From CAG-390 sp045636385 (GTDB lineage Bacteria; Bacillota; Clostridia; Oscillospirales; CAG-272): a stretch of 38,797 nt of DNA. The translations under genes and the position numbers were made by a program. The notes beneath the pieces were generated by a model that saw nothing but the letters and a program-made list of their open reading frames with translations, had not been told where the DNA came from and made no database searches. Within the stretch, counting starts at the first letter, position 1. Every line of letters begins with the position of its first letter. Of this stretch, positions 30,239 through 38,283 are shown in pieces. Where the stretch lies: the NCBI GenBank assembly GCA_045636385.1, contig JAZTXK010000014.1, positions 1 to 38,797 of the forward strand, written 5' to 3'.

Positions 30239-33200
30239 TTACGAATCGATAGTCGAAATGGTAAGTGTGGTCTCCTCGAGGACGTCAAGAAGAACTCTTA
30301 CGGTGTCGAGGGAGGTCATGATGGTGACGTTATTCTCGGTCGCGTAGCGGCGGATGAGTGCGCCGTCGTTTGCAGAGCCGACCGAGTCGATATCACGGGT
30401 GTTGATAACGTACGCGATATGTCCCTGCGAGAGTGCGCGCGCGATCTCGTCGGTATCCTCCTCGAGCTTCTTCATAACGTGGGTACGGATGCCGTTCTCC
30501 TTGAGGAACTGTGCGGTTCCCGAGGTTGCCTCGATATTGAAGCCGAGGTTGTAGAAGCGGCGGATGAGAGGAAGTGCCTCCTCCTTATCCTTATCCGCGA
30601 TGGTTGCGAATACGGTTCCGTAATTCTGGAGCTTCATGCCCGAAGCCTGAAGAGCCTTATAGAGTGCGCGGTAGAACTTGTCGTCATAACCGATAGCTTC
30701 ACCGGTAGACTTCATCTCGGGAGAGAGATATGCGTCGAGTCCGCGGAGCTTGTTGAAGGAGAATACGGGCACCTTAACGTACCAGCGGTTCTTCTCCTCG
30801 GGGTAGATATCGAAGATGCCCTGTTCCTTGAGGGACTTGCCGAGGATTACCTCGGTTGCGATATCCGCGAGGCTGTAGCCGGTTGCCTTCGAGAGGAAGG
30901 GAACGGTACGCGAGGAACGGGGATTAACCTCGATGATATATACGTCATCGTGCTCGTCGACGATGAACTGGATATTGTAAAGACCTACGATGCCGATGCC
31001 GAGACCGAGCTTCTTTGCATACTGAAGGATGATTCCCTTGACCTTATCGGAAATCGAGAAGGGGGGATATACGCTGATCGAGTCGCCCGAGTGGACGCCG
31101 GTGCGCTCAACGAGCTCCATGATGCCGGGAACGAATACGTTTCTGCCGTCGCAGATAGCGTCGACCTCGACCTCCTTACCGCTGATGTACTTGTCAACGA
31201 GTACGGGCTTGTCCTCGTCGATCTCAACCGCGGTCTTGAGGTAGCTGCGAAGCTGCTCCTCGTTGCCGACGATCTGCATTGCACGTCCGCCGAGAACGAA
31301 GGAGGGACGAACGAGTACGGGATAACCGATCTCTGCCGCTGCCGCGATACCGTCCTCGATCTTGGTAACTGCCTTACCCTTTGCGCGGGGGATGTTGAGC
31401 TCGTTAAGAAGGTTTTCGAACGCGTTTCTGTCCTCAGCACGGTCGATTGCGGCGCAGTCGGTACCGATGATCTTGACGCCGAGGTCGTGGAGAGGCTGCG
31501 CGAGGTTGATCGCGGTCTGTCCGCCGAGGGATGCGATAACGCCCTCGGGCTTTTCAAACTCGATGATGTTCATAACGTCCTCGGGAGTGAGGGGCTCGAA
31601 ATAGAGCTTATCGGCTGTTGTATAGTCGGTCGAAACGGTTTCGGGGTTGTTGTTGATGATGATAGCCTCGTAGCCCGCCTTCTTGATGGTCATTACGGCG
31701 TGAACGGTGGAGTAGTCGAACTCTACGCCCTGACCGATTCTGATAGGACCTGCGCCGAGAACGACGATCTTCTTCTTATCGGTAAGGATCGAGGTGTTCT
31801 CGCCGGTGTAGGACGAGTAGAAGTAAGGAATATACGCGCCGGTGTGGCAGGTGTCAACCATACGGAATACGGGGAAGAGATTCTTCTCCTTACGGAACTT
31901 GAAGACGTCAAGCTCGGTGCACTTCCACATTCTTGCGACGTACTTATCCGAGAAGCCCATCTTCTTTGCGGCGGTGAGGGTCTCGAGCTCGAAGGGATGA
32001 GCCTTGAGGGTTTCCTCCATATCGACGATATTCTTGATCGCCTCGAGGAAGAAGGGAGTGATCTGGGTAATTTCGTGTACTTTCTCAACGGTGATGCCGC
32101 GTGCGAGCAGCTCTGCGATCGCGAAGATGTTATCGTCGCGGAAGGTGGAGATATATTCAAGGATCTCCTCGTTCGACATATTATCGAACTTCGCGTGGTA
32201 AACGTGGTAAACGCCGACCTCGAGCGAGCGCATACCCTTGAGGAGGCACTCTTCAAGGTTAGAACCGATGCCCATGACCTCGCCGGTTGCCTTCATCTGA
32301 GTGCCGAGCTGGTTGGATGCGGTGGTGAACTTATCGAAGGGGAAGCGGGGGAGCTTCGCGATGACGTAGTCAAGCTGGGGCTCGAATGCCGCGTTGGTAT
32401 TTGCGATCTGAATTTCCTCGAGGCTCATACCGACAGCGATCTTTGCGGTAACGCGCGCGATGGGGTAACCCGAAGCCTTGGATGCGAGTGCCGAAGAACG
32501 GGAAACGCGGGGGTTGACCTCGATGAGGTAGTATTCGCTCGAGTGGGGGTTGAGCGCGAACTGTACGTTACAGCCGCCCTCGATCTTGAGCTCCTTGATC
32601 AGCTTGATAGCCGAATCGTTGAGCATCTTCTTATCGTGATCCGAGAGGGTCATAATGGGAGCGACAACGAGGGAGTCGCCGGTGTGAACGCCTACGGGGT
32701 CGATGTTTTCCATACCGCAGATGGTGATTGCGTGGTCGTTCGAGTCACGCATAACCTCGAACTCGATCTCCTTGTAGCCCTTAACGCTCTTCTCGATAAG
32801 AACCTGATGAACGGGAGAAAGACGGAATGCGTTGGTGCCGACCTCGATCAGCTCTTCCTCGCTGTAAGCGAACCCGCCGCCGGTGCCGCCGAGGGTGAAC
32901 GCGGGACGGAGAACAACGGGGTAACCGATGCGCTTTGCCGCCGCCTTTGCCTCTTCAAGATCGTATGTGATCTCGGAGGGGATTACGGGCTCGCCGATCG
33001 ACTGGCAAAGCTCCTTGAAGAGCTCGCGGTCCTCTGCACGCTCGATAGATTCGCTCGAGGTGCCGAGCAGTTCAACGCGGCACTCCTTGAGGATGCCCTT
33101 CTGCTCAAGCTGCATAGCAAGGTTGAGACCCGTCTGTCCGCCGATACCGGGAAGGATCGCGTCGGGACGCTCGTAGCGAAGGATCTTTGCGATATATTCA

Positions 33201-33412
33201 AGTGTGAGGGGCTCCATATAGACCTTGTCCGCAATGGTGGTGTCGGTCATGATGGTCGCGGGGTTGGAGTTTACGAGAACTACCTCGTAGCCCTCCTCCT
33301 TGAGCGCCAGACACGCCTGCGTGCCCGCATAGTCAAACTCCGCCGCCTGACCGATAACGATAGGTCCGGAACCGATGATGAGAATCTTCTTCAAGTCTGT
33401 TCTTTTTGCCAT
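30239..33412 (-). CDS. carB: Carbamoyl phosphate synthase large subunit
   Basis: The protein is 1057 aa. Two homologous ATP-grasp halves are visible: the first starts ILIIGSGPIVIGQAAEFDYA, the second KIVVLGAGPIRIGQGVEFDY near residue 545. The C-terminal regulatory part is an MGS-like domain with SVGSANDGALIRRYA. The length is normal. It makes carbamoyl phosphate from bicarbonate, ATP and ammonia delivered by CarA. No carA is in this window, so the small subunit must be encoded elsewhere. The start is preceded by CAGGAGAAAGAAA. Confidence 0.97.
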   Translation of the reverse strand: MAKRTDLKKILIIGSGPIVIGQAAEFDYAGTQACLALKEEGYEVVLVNSNPATIMTDTTIADKVYMEPLTLEYIAKILRYERPDAILPGIGGQTGLNLAMQLEQKGILKECRVELLGTSSESIERAEDRELFKELCQSIGEPVIPSEITYDLEEAKAAAKRIGYPVVLRPAFTLGGTGGGFAYSEEELIEVGTNAFRLSPVHQVLIEKSVKGYKEIEFEVMRDSNDHAITICGMENIDPVGVHTGDSLVVAPIMTLSDHDKKMLNDSAIKLIKELKIEGGCNVQFALNPHSSEYYLIEVNPRVSRSSALASKASGYPIARVTAKIAVGMSLEEIQIANTNAAFEPQLDYVIAKLPRFPFDKFTTASNQLGTQMKATGEVMGIGSNLEECLLKGMRSLEVGVYHVYHAKFDNMSNEEILEYISTFRDDNIFAIAELLARGITVEKVHEITQITPFFLEAIKNIVDMEETLKAHPFELETLTAAKKMGFSDKYVARMWKCTELDVFKFRKEKNLFPVFRMVDTCHTGAYIPYFYSSYTGENTSILTDKKKIVVLGAGPIRIGQGVEFDYSTVHAVMTIKKAGYEAIIINNNPETVSTDYTTADKLYFEPLTPEDVMNIIEFEKPEGVIASLGGQTAINLAQPLHDLGVKIIGTDCAAIDRAEDRNAFENLLNELNIPRAKGKAVTKIEDGIAAAAEIGYPVLVRPSFVLGGRAMQIVGNEEQLRSYLKTAVEIDEDKPVLVDKYISGKEVEVDAICDGRNVFVPGIMELVERTGVHSGDSISVYPPFSISDKVKGIILQYAKKLGLGIGIVGLYNIQFIVDEHDDVYIIEVNPRSSRTVPFLSKATGYSLADIATEVILGKSLKEQGIFDIYPEEKNRWYVKVPVFSFNKLRGLDAYLSPEMKSTGEAIGYDDKFYRALYKALQASGMKLQNYGTVFATIADKDKEEALPLIRRFYNLGFNIEATSGTAQFLKENGIRTHVMKKLEEDTDEIARALSQGHIAYVINTRDIDSVGSANDGALIRRYATENNVTIMTSLDTVRVLLDVLEETTLTISTIDS

Positions 33413-33471
33413 TTTCTTTCTCCTGTATTTTAATCATAAATTCAATCAAATTGATAAAATGCAGCTTGCAT

Positions 33472-33662
33472 AGTGCAGAGTGCAGAATGCAGAGTGCAGA
33501 GTTAAGGTAGCTTTTCGCGAGCGAAAAGCATTTTTATTAAAAACTGTGTTTAATGCAAAATGTAAGAATATCAAAGCAATGCAAAATTATTTGAATTAAT
33601 TTCCGAACCGAAGGTGAGGAAATTTACCACAACTCTGCACTCTGCATTCTGCACTCTGCACT
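33472..33662. mobile_element. E3: 191-bp heptamer-bounded element without a gene
   Basis: The left array has AGTGCAG-type heptamers (33472-33499), then AGTTAAGGTAGCTTTT and a TTTTCGC/GCGAAAA hairpin. The right array is the inverted match (33633-33662), with AGTTGTGGTAAATTT inward. The heptamers are the same as in E2, down to the single AATGCAG unit in third place. The AT-rich core of about 85 bp holds no gene. It lies between pyrC (stop three bases away) and carB. Confidence 0.75.
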
Positions 33663-33664
33663 CG

Positions 33665-34861
33665 TCAGTTTTCCCAAACGATCTTTCCGCCGCAAACCGT
33701 CAAAAGGTTCTTTCCGAGCAGCTTCTCGCCGAGGATGGGGGTTGCTTTGCCTTGGGATTGGATGAAGCTTTCGTCAACCGTAACTTCAGCCGAGAGATCC
33801 CAGATCGAGAAGGAGTTGCCCATGGGCAGGCCGAAACGCTTGCGGGGGTTGGTGGAAAGGCAATCTATAAGCTTTTCAAAGGGAATGATGCCCGTTTTAA
33901 CGAGCTTTGTATACATCCAGGGGAATGCGAAGTCGAGGCCGATGATGCCGAAGGGGCTGCCCGCAAGGCCGCGGCTCTTCTCTTCCGCCGAGTGGGGTGC
34001 GTGGTCGGTCGCGATCATTTCAAGCGTGCCGTCAAGGATGCCCTCGACGAGTGCTTCTCTGTCCGCCGCCGCGCGCAGGGGGGGATTCATCTTGAAGCGT
34101 CCCTCTTCGCGAAGGTCGCTGTCATCCATTATAAGGTAATGCGGTCCGGTCTCGCCCGAAACGTCGAGGCCGCTCTTTTTAGCCTGACGGAGGAGCTCAA
34201 CGCTCTCCTTTGCCGAAATGTGGCAGATGTGATAGGAGCATCCCGTTTTTGCGACAAGCTCGAGGTCGCGCGCGATCTGCGCGTACTCGCTCTCGGAGCA
34301 GATTCCGCGGTGTCCGTGTGCGCGTGCGTACTCGCCGTCGTGGATATAGCCGCCGCGAAGGAGGGAGTTGACCTCGCAATGCGCGACGATCATTTTGCCG
34401 AGGGCTTTTGCGGTTTTCATCGCCTCTTCCATCATCACGTCGCTCTGAACGCCGCGTCCGTCGTCCGAAAATCCTGCGACAAAGGGTGCCATTCCTTCGA
34501 GATCGGCAAGTTTCTCGCCCATCTCGCCTACGGTGATCGCGCCGTAAGGAAGGACCTCGATCAACGCGTCCTTTTTAATTATATCAAGCTGTAAACCGAG
34601 ATTTTCTACGCTGTCGGGAACGGGATTGAGATTCGGCATCGTGCAGACGGTGGTATAACCGCCGTGCGCCGCCGCAAGCGAACCGCTCTTTACCGTTTCT
34701 TTATACGAAAAACCCGGCTCACGGAAATGCACATGCACATCGAGAAAGCCGGGAATAGCAACAATATCACCCTTATCGGAAAATTCGGAAACAGCAACAC
34801 AGCCGTCGACCAGAGAAGGATCAACGGAACTCATGAATTTAACCTTATCGAAATACTTCAT
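33665..34861 (-). CDS. pyrC: Dihydroorotase, class I
   Basis: This 398-aa zinc amidohydrolase closes the dihydroorotate ring. Metal ligands are His43 and His45 in DVHVHFREPG, with the FSDDG loop (131-135), His161 in VAHCEVN, His214 in CHISA and Asp286 in ATDHAPHS. The ATG at 34861 is preferred: GGAGG lies six bases upstream, and family members begin in this region. The frame stays open for 49 more codons to 35008, but those codons are repeat R1b and give a non-conserved extension. First gene of the pyr operon. Confidence 0.95.
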   Translation of the reverse strand: MKYFDKVKFMSSVDPSLVDGCVAVSEFSDKGDIVAIPGFLDVHVHFREPGFSYKETVKSGSLAAAHGGYTTVCTMPNLNPVPDSVENLGLQLDIIKKDALIEVLPYGAITVGEMGEKLADLEGMAPFVAGFSDDGRGVQSDVMMEEAMKTAKALGKMIVAHCEVNSLLRGGYIHDGEYARAHGHRGICSESEYAQIARDLELVAKTGCSYHICHISAKESVELLRQAKKSGLDVSGETGPHYLIMDDSDLREEGRFKMNPPLRAAADREALVEGILDGTLEMIATDHAPHSAEEKSRGLAGSPFGIIGLDFAFPWMYTKLVKTGIIPFEKLIDCLSTNPRKRFGLPMGNSFSIWDLSAEVTVDESFIQSQGKATPILGEKLLGKNLLTVCGGKIVWEN

Positions 34862-34882
34862 CAGTCTGCCTCCAAAACAAAG

Positions 34883-35005
34883 CCAATTGTAAAACTTCGT
34901 TTTACAATTGAGATACGCGCGCTTATCGCCGCTTGCCAAAATCTGCGATTTTGACAGCTCCCCTCGGCGCGCGGGCTCGCCCTGCTCGCCTGAAAGGTGT
35001 TTTTT
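34883..35005 (-). repeat. R1 repeat, copy b, in the pyr operon leader
   Basis: An inverted copy of the unit at 14434-14555, same order of parts: AAAAAACACC, GC-rich arm, TCAAAATC/GATTTTGG hairpin, return arm, CAATTGTAAAAC/GTTTTACAATTG hairpin with a GAA loop (gca in copy a). It fills the pyrC leader and is read in the sense direction here, unlike copy a. No PyrR-binding consensus was seen in the leader. Confidence 0.85.
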
Positions 35006-35051
35006 CATATCTCTTTGAATTTTACAATCGACTACTATTTACTATCATAAT

Positions 35052-35080
35052 ATTATATATTATTTTTCGCCTTTAGTCAA
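35052..35080 (-). promoter_or_regulatory. Promoter of the pyr operon
   Basis: On the minus strand TTGACT (35080-35075), a 17-bp spacer and TATAAT (35057-35052) give a leader of about 180 bases containing R1b. The 113 bases between this and the purE promoter are AT-rich with nothing else recognised. Confidence 0.85.
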
Positions 35081-35193
35081 GAGGAAAATCAAAGTTTTTT
35101 ACAACTTTTGACGAATTGTCACATTCACCATAGAAAGAGCGAAAAAGGCGCGAAATTTCTCTGTCGAAATTTACGATTAATTTATAATTTTTC

Positions 35194-35222
35194 TTGACTT
35201 TGCCTCCCATATATAGTATAAT
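35194..35222 (+). promoter_or_regulatory. Promoter of the pur genes
   Basis: TTGACT (35194-35199), a 17-bp spacer and TATAAT (35217-35222). The leader to the purE ATG is only about 30 bases, so there is no room for a purine riboswitch; a protein repressor or none is likely. Confidence 0.85.
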
Positions 35223-35259
35223 TAAATATATATTTTTTATTTTTACAGTGAGGTAAAAA

Positions 35260-35754
35260 ATGAAGTACAAAGTCGGTATTGTTATGGGAAGCGACAGCGA
35301 CCTTCCCGTTATCGAAAAAGCTACGAATACCCTCAGTGCGCTCGGAATCGAATTCGAAGTGCACGTTTACTCTGCACACCGCACACCCGATGAGGCGGCA
35401 GAGTATGCTATGAACGCGCAGAAAAGAGGAATAGGTGTACTTATCGCGGCTGCAGGAATGGCAGCTCACCTTGCGGGCGCAATCGCGGCGCGCACCACTC
35501 TGCCCGTTATCGGAATTCCCTGCAAATCTACCAATTTAGGCGGCATTGAAGCCCTTCTTTCCACAGTACAGATGCCCGGTGGCATACCTGTAGCTACTGT
35601 TGCGATCGACGGAGGCGTCAATGCCGCTTTGCTTGCCGCACAGATCCTCGCCCTCTCGGACGAAGAGCTCGACGCAAGACTTAAAGCGCATAGACAGGCA
35701 CAGTACGAGGGAGTACTTGCTAAAGATAAAGCGATCGCGGAGAAGTTTCAGTAA
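35260..35754 (+). CDS. purE: N5-carboxyaminoimidazole ribonucleotide mutase
   Basis: The protein is 164 aa, class I PurE. Marks: VMGSDSDLPV (nucleotide phosphate loop), EVHVYSAHRTPDEAAEY (catalytic His), LIAAAGMAAHLAGAIAA and PVIGIPCKS. It moves the carboxyl group of N5-CAIR to give CAIR. GAGG lies before the ATG. First gene of the pur unit; its stop is followed at once by element E4. Confidence 0.95.
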   Translation: MKYKVGIVMGSDSDLPVIEKATNTLSALGIEFEVHVYSAHRTPDEAAEYAMNAQKRGIGVLIAAAGMAAHLAGAIAARTTLPVIGIPCKSTNLGGIEALLSTVQMPGGIPVATVAIDGGVNAALLAAQILALSDEELDARLKAHRQAQYEGVLAKDKAIAEKFQ

Positions 35755-35967
35755 TTAGTTGCTAGTTGCTAGTTACTAGTTGATGGTGAATGCGGCTCTG
35801 ACGGTTTTCCAAAGGAAAACGGCGGTGTTCAGCCGCCGAGACAGAGTCGGCATTTGCCGAAGGCAAATACTTCCTCGCTTTGCTCGGAAATTTGCATTTT
35901 AATAAAATGCTTTTCGCTCCGCGAAAAGCTACCATAACTCTGCACTCTGCATTCTGCACTCTGCACT
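35755..35967. mobile_element. E4: heptamer-bounded element with a nested R3 repeat
   Basis: The left array is TTAGTTG/CTAGTTG four times (35755-35782), then ATGGTGAAT. The right array, inverted, is AGTGCAG-type (35967-35938), then AGTTATGGTAGCTTTT and a TTTTCGC/GCGAAAA hairpin. The two arrays thus differ in sequence but keep the 7-bp period. The inner hairpin TTCCTCGCTTTGCTCGGAA of E2 is also present, but it is cut off from the left end by an inserted R3 copy at 35792-35870. It lies between the purE stop (zero bases away) and purC. Confidence 0.7.
35792..35870 (+). repeat. R3 repeat, copy b, nested in E4
   Basis: GCGGCTCTGACGG, TTTTCC aaa GGAAAA, GACAGAGTCGGC, then ATTTGCC gaa GGCAAAT. Compared with copies a and c the last stem has T:A pairs where they have C:G, a paired change. 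It interrupts the GGTGAAT...TTCCTCGC order seen at the E2 end. Confidence 0.75.
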
Positions 35968-36029
35968 TAACCACCCAAACTTAACCAAGAAAATCTAAAT
36001 TTCATCTAAAATAAAGGGAGAACAAAAAA

Positions 36030-36716
36030 ATGGCAAACAATCTCGTTTACACTGGCAAGACCAAGGACGTATTCGCACTCGAAAACGGCAACTACCTTCT
36101 CAAGTTCAAGGATGACTGCACCGGCAAGGACGGCGTATTTGATCCCGGAGAGAACTCCGTCGGACTCACCATCGAGGGTGTAGGCGACGTTAACCTCCGT
36201 ATGTCCATCTACTACTTCGAAAAGATCAATGCCGCCGGCATCAAGACCCACTATATCTCCGCAGACCTCGCTAACACCACTATGGAAGTCGTTCCCGTTA
36301 AGCCCTTCGGTAAGGGACTCGAGGTTATCTGCCGTAACAAGGCTGTAGGCTCCTTCCTCCGCCGTTACTCCGATTACATCGAAGAGGGCGCAGACCTTCC
36401 CTCCTACGTTGAGATGACCTTCAAGAACGACGCAAAGGGCGACCCCCTCGTTACCAAGGAAGGCCTCGTTGTTCTCGGCGTTATGTCCGACAAGCAGTAC
36501 GACGATATGGCTGACATGACCCGCAAGATCACCAAGATCATCGCTGACGATCTCGCAGAGCGCGGACTCGTTCTCTACGACATCAAGTTCGAGTACGGCT
36601 ACGATGCAAACGGCGAGGTTATCCTCATCGACGAGATCGCATCGGGCAACATGAGAGTTTACAAGGACGGCGAGTACATCGATCCTATGACTCTCTCGGG
36701 GCTCTTCTTCGCATAA
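36030..36716 (+). CDS. purC: Phosphoribosylaminoimidazole-succinocarboxamide synthase
   Basis: This 228-aa SAICAR synthase joins CAIR and aspartate using ATP. Marks: YTGKTKDVFALENGNYLLKF (ATP loop), DLANTTMEVVPVKP, VICRNKAVGSFLRRY, and the metal-binding VLIDEIASGNMRVY near the end. GGGAG lies nine bases before the ATG. Element E4 separates it from purE without a terminator, so read-through is expected. Confidence 0.95.
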   Translation: MANNLVYTGKTKDVFALENGNYLLKFKDDCTGKDGVFDPGENSVGLTIEGVGDVNLRMSIYYFEKINAAGIKTHYISADLANTTMEVVPVKPFGKGLEVICRNKAVGSFLRRYSDYIEEGADLPSYVEMTFKNDAKGDPLVTKEGLVVLGVMSDKQYDDMADMTRKITKIIADDLAERGLVLYDIKFEYGYDANGEVILIDEIASGNMRVYKDGEYIDPMTLSGLFFA

Positions 36717-36728
36717 GCGAGGTTAAAA

Positions 36729-38150
36729 TTGGGCGGATTTTTCGGGTGTGCAAAGCGCTCGGAAGCTATATCCGACGTATTCTTCGGCACCGACTACCAT
36801 TCTCACCTTGGTACTCGGTGCGGAGGAATTGCCGCTTATAACACCGAGGTCGGTCTTCAAAGACAGATCCACAGCATTGCAAACTCACCCTTCAGAACCA
36901 AATTTGAAAATATCTTTGAGGAGGTCAGCGGAAACTCCGCGATCGGCTGTATCAGCGACTCGGATCCCCAGCCCCTTCTCATTCGCTCGAATCTCGGCAC
37001 CTACGCGATCTGCACCGTCGCTATGATAAATAACGCGGACGAGCTGCTCGCCGAGGTTATGTCGAATTCGGGACATATCAACGCTATGACGGGCGGCGCG
37101 GTCAACTCGACCGAGCTTATCGCCGCAATCATCAATACAAAATCCTCTTTCTCTGAGGGAATCAAGTACGCGCAGAGCCGCATCGACGGTTCGGCAACCA
37201 TCCTCATCCTCACCGACTGCGGCAAGATCATTGCCGCGCGCGACCGTCTGGGCAGACTTCCCGTTGAGCTCGGCGTTTGCGAGGACGGATATTGCGTTGC
37301 CTTCGAGGACTTTGCCTACAAGAAGCTCGGATACTCCGATCTTCGCGAGCTCGGACCCGGTGAGATCGTTGAGATCACCGCGGACGGCGTGACCGTTCTC
37401 GCCGAGCCAGGAAAAGAAATGAAGATCTGCGCATTCCTCTGGTCCTATTACGGCTACCCCACCTCGGATTACGAAAACGTAAACGTCGAGTGTATGCGTT
37501 GCCGCAACGGCTCGATTATGGCGAAGCGCGAGGTTGCCGAGGGCAAGACCGAGGGCATCGACTACGTTTGCGGCGTTCCCGATTCGGGCACTCCCCACGC
37601 GATCGGCTACGCAAACGAGAGCCACATCCCCTTCGCGCGTCCCTTCATAAAGTACACTCCCACCTGGCCGAGATCCTTCACCACACCCTCGCAGGTCAAC
37701 CGCGCGAAGGTGGCAAAGATGAAGCTGATCCCCGTCAGCGAGCTGATCACGGGCAAGAATCTGCTCTTCGTCGATGACTCTATCGTCCGCGGAACACAGC
37801 TTCGCGAGACCGTTGAGTTCCTTTACGACAACGGCGCGGCGTCGGTTCATATGAGAAGCGCATGCCCGCCGATCATGTACGGTTGCAAATACCTGCATTT
37901 CTCCCCCTCGAGAAGCGCGGACGAGCTTATCGCGCGCCGCATCATCCTCGAGCTTGAGGGCGAAGAGGGCGTGAACCATATCGACGAATACTCGGACGGC
38001 TCGACAGAGCGCGGCAAGGCACTCCGCGAAACGCTTTGCAAGAAGCTCAACTTCGCATCCCTCGACTTCCAGACACTCGACGGCATCGTCGAGTCGATCG
38101 GAATCGACAAAGAGAAGCTCTGCACTTATTGCTGGAACGGCAAGGGATAA
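36729..38150 (+). CDS. purF: Amidophosphoribosyltransferase (PurF) without N-terminal Cys
   Basis: The protein is 473 aa, starting at TTG (36729) with GAGG upstream. The PRPP loop LLFVDDSIVRGTQ (about 346-358) and four likely 4Fe-4S cysteines (CMRC, ACPPIMYGC, CTYC regions) are as in the B. subtilis type. The glutaminase domain should begin with the nucleophile Cys just after Met, but here it begins MGGFFGC. The purC stop lies in the same frame five codons upstream with no Cys codon between, so no other start can supply it. It may use free ammonia, or Cys7 may serve; both are guesses. Repeats follow directly. Confidence 0.88.
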   Translation: MGGFFGCAKRSEAISDVFFGTDYHSHLGTRCGGIAAYNTEVGLQRQIHSIANSPFRTKFENIFEEVSGNSAIGCISDSDPQPLLIRSNLGTYAICTVAMINNADELLAEVMSNSGHINAMTGGAVNSTELIAAIINTKSSFSEGIKYAQSRIDGSATILILTDCGKIIAARDRLGRLPVELGVCEDGYCVAFEDFAYKKLGYSDLRELGPGEIVEITADGVTVLAEPGKEMKICAFLWSYYGYPTSDYENVNVECMRCRNGSIMAKREVAEGKTEGIDYVCGVPDSGTPHAIGYANESHIPFARPFIKYTPTWPRSFTTPSQVNRAKVAKMKLIPVSELITGKNLLFVDDSIVRGTQLRETVEFLYDNGAASVHMRSACPPIMYGCKYLHFSPSRSADELIARRIILELEGEEGVNHIDEYSDGSTERGKALRETLCKKLNFASLDFQTLDGIVESIGIDKEKLCTYCWNGKG

Positions 38151-38170
38151 ATTAACGATTTGACTAACAA

Positions 38171-38283
38171 AGCGGAAAGTTTTGATCGAACTTTTTCAGA
38201 AAAGTATGCTTGCCTTCGGCAAGCTGCGACTCTGTCTTGTCGGCTTACGCCTCCATTTTCCTACGGAAAACCGCCAGAGCCGC
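38171..38283 (-). repeat. R3 repeat, copy c
   Basis: The inverse of copy a: it ends CAAAACTTTCCGC and holds CTTGCC gaa GGCAAG, GACAGAGTCGCAG and TTTTCC gta GGAAAA. The loops differ among the three copies (gaa, aaa, gta) while stems are kept. Confidence 0.8.

Noticed and set aside
30080..33433. A 1117-codon open frame on the plus strand opposite carB and pyrK
   Set aside because: It is the mirror of a certain carB reading frame in GC-rich third-position DNA, has no family signature, and its start lies inside pyrK. Long antisense frames are expected here.
34883..35005. R1b as a pyrimidine-sensing riboswitch or attenuator of the pyr operon
   Set aside because: The same unit lies in the opposite orientation in a sugar importer leader, and no terminator or PyrR-type motif is attached.
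35223..35259. Purine riboswitch before purE
   Set aside because: The leader is only about 30 bases, too short for an aptamer, and no such fold is seen.
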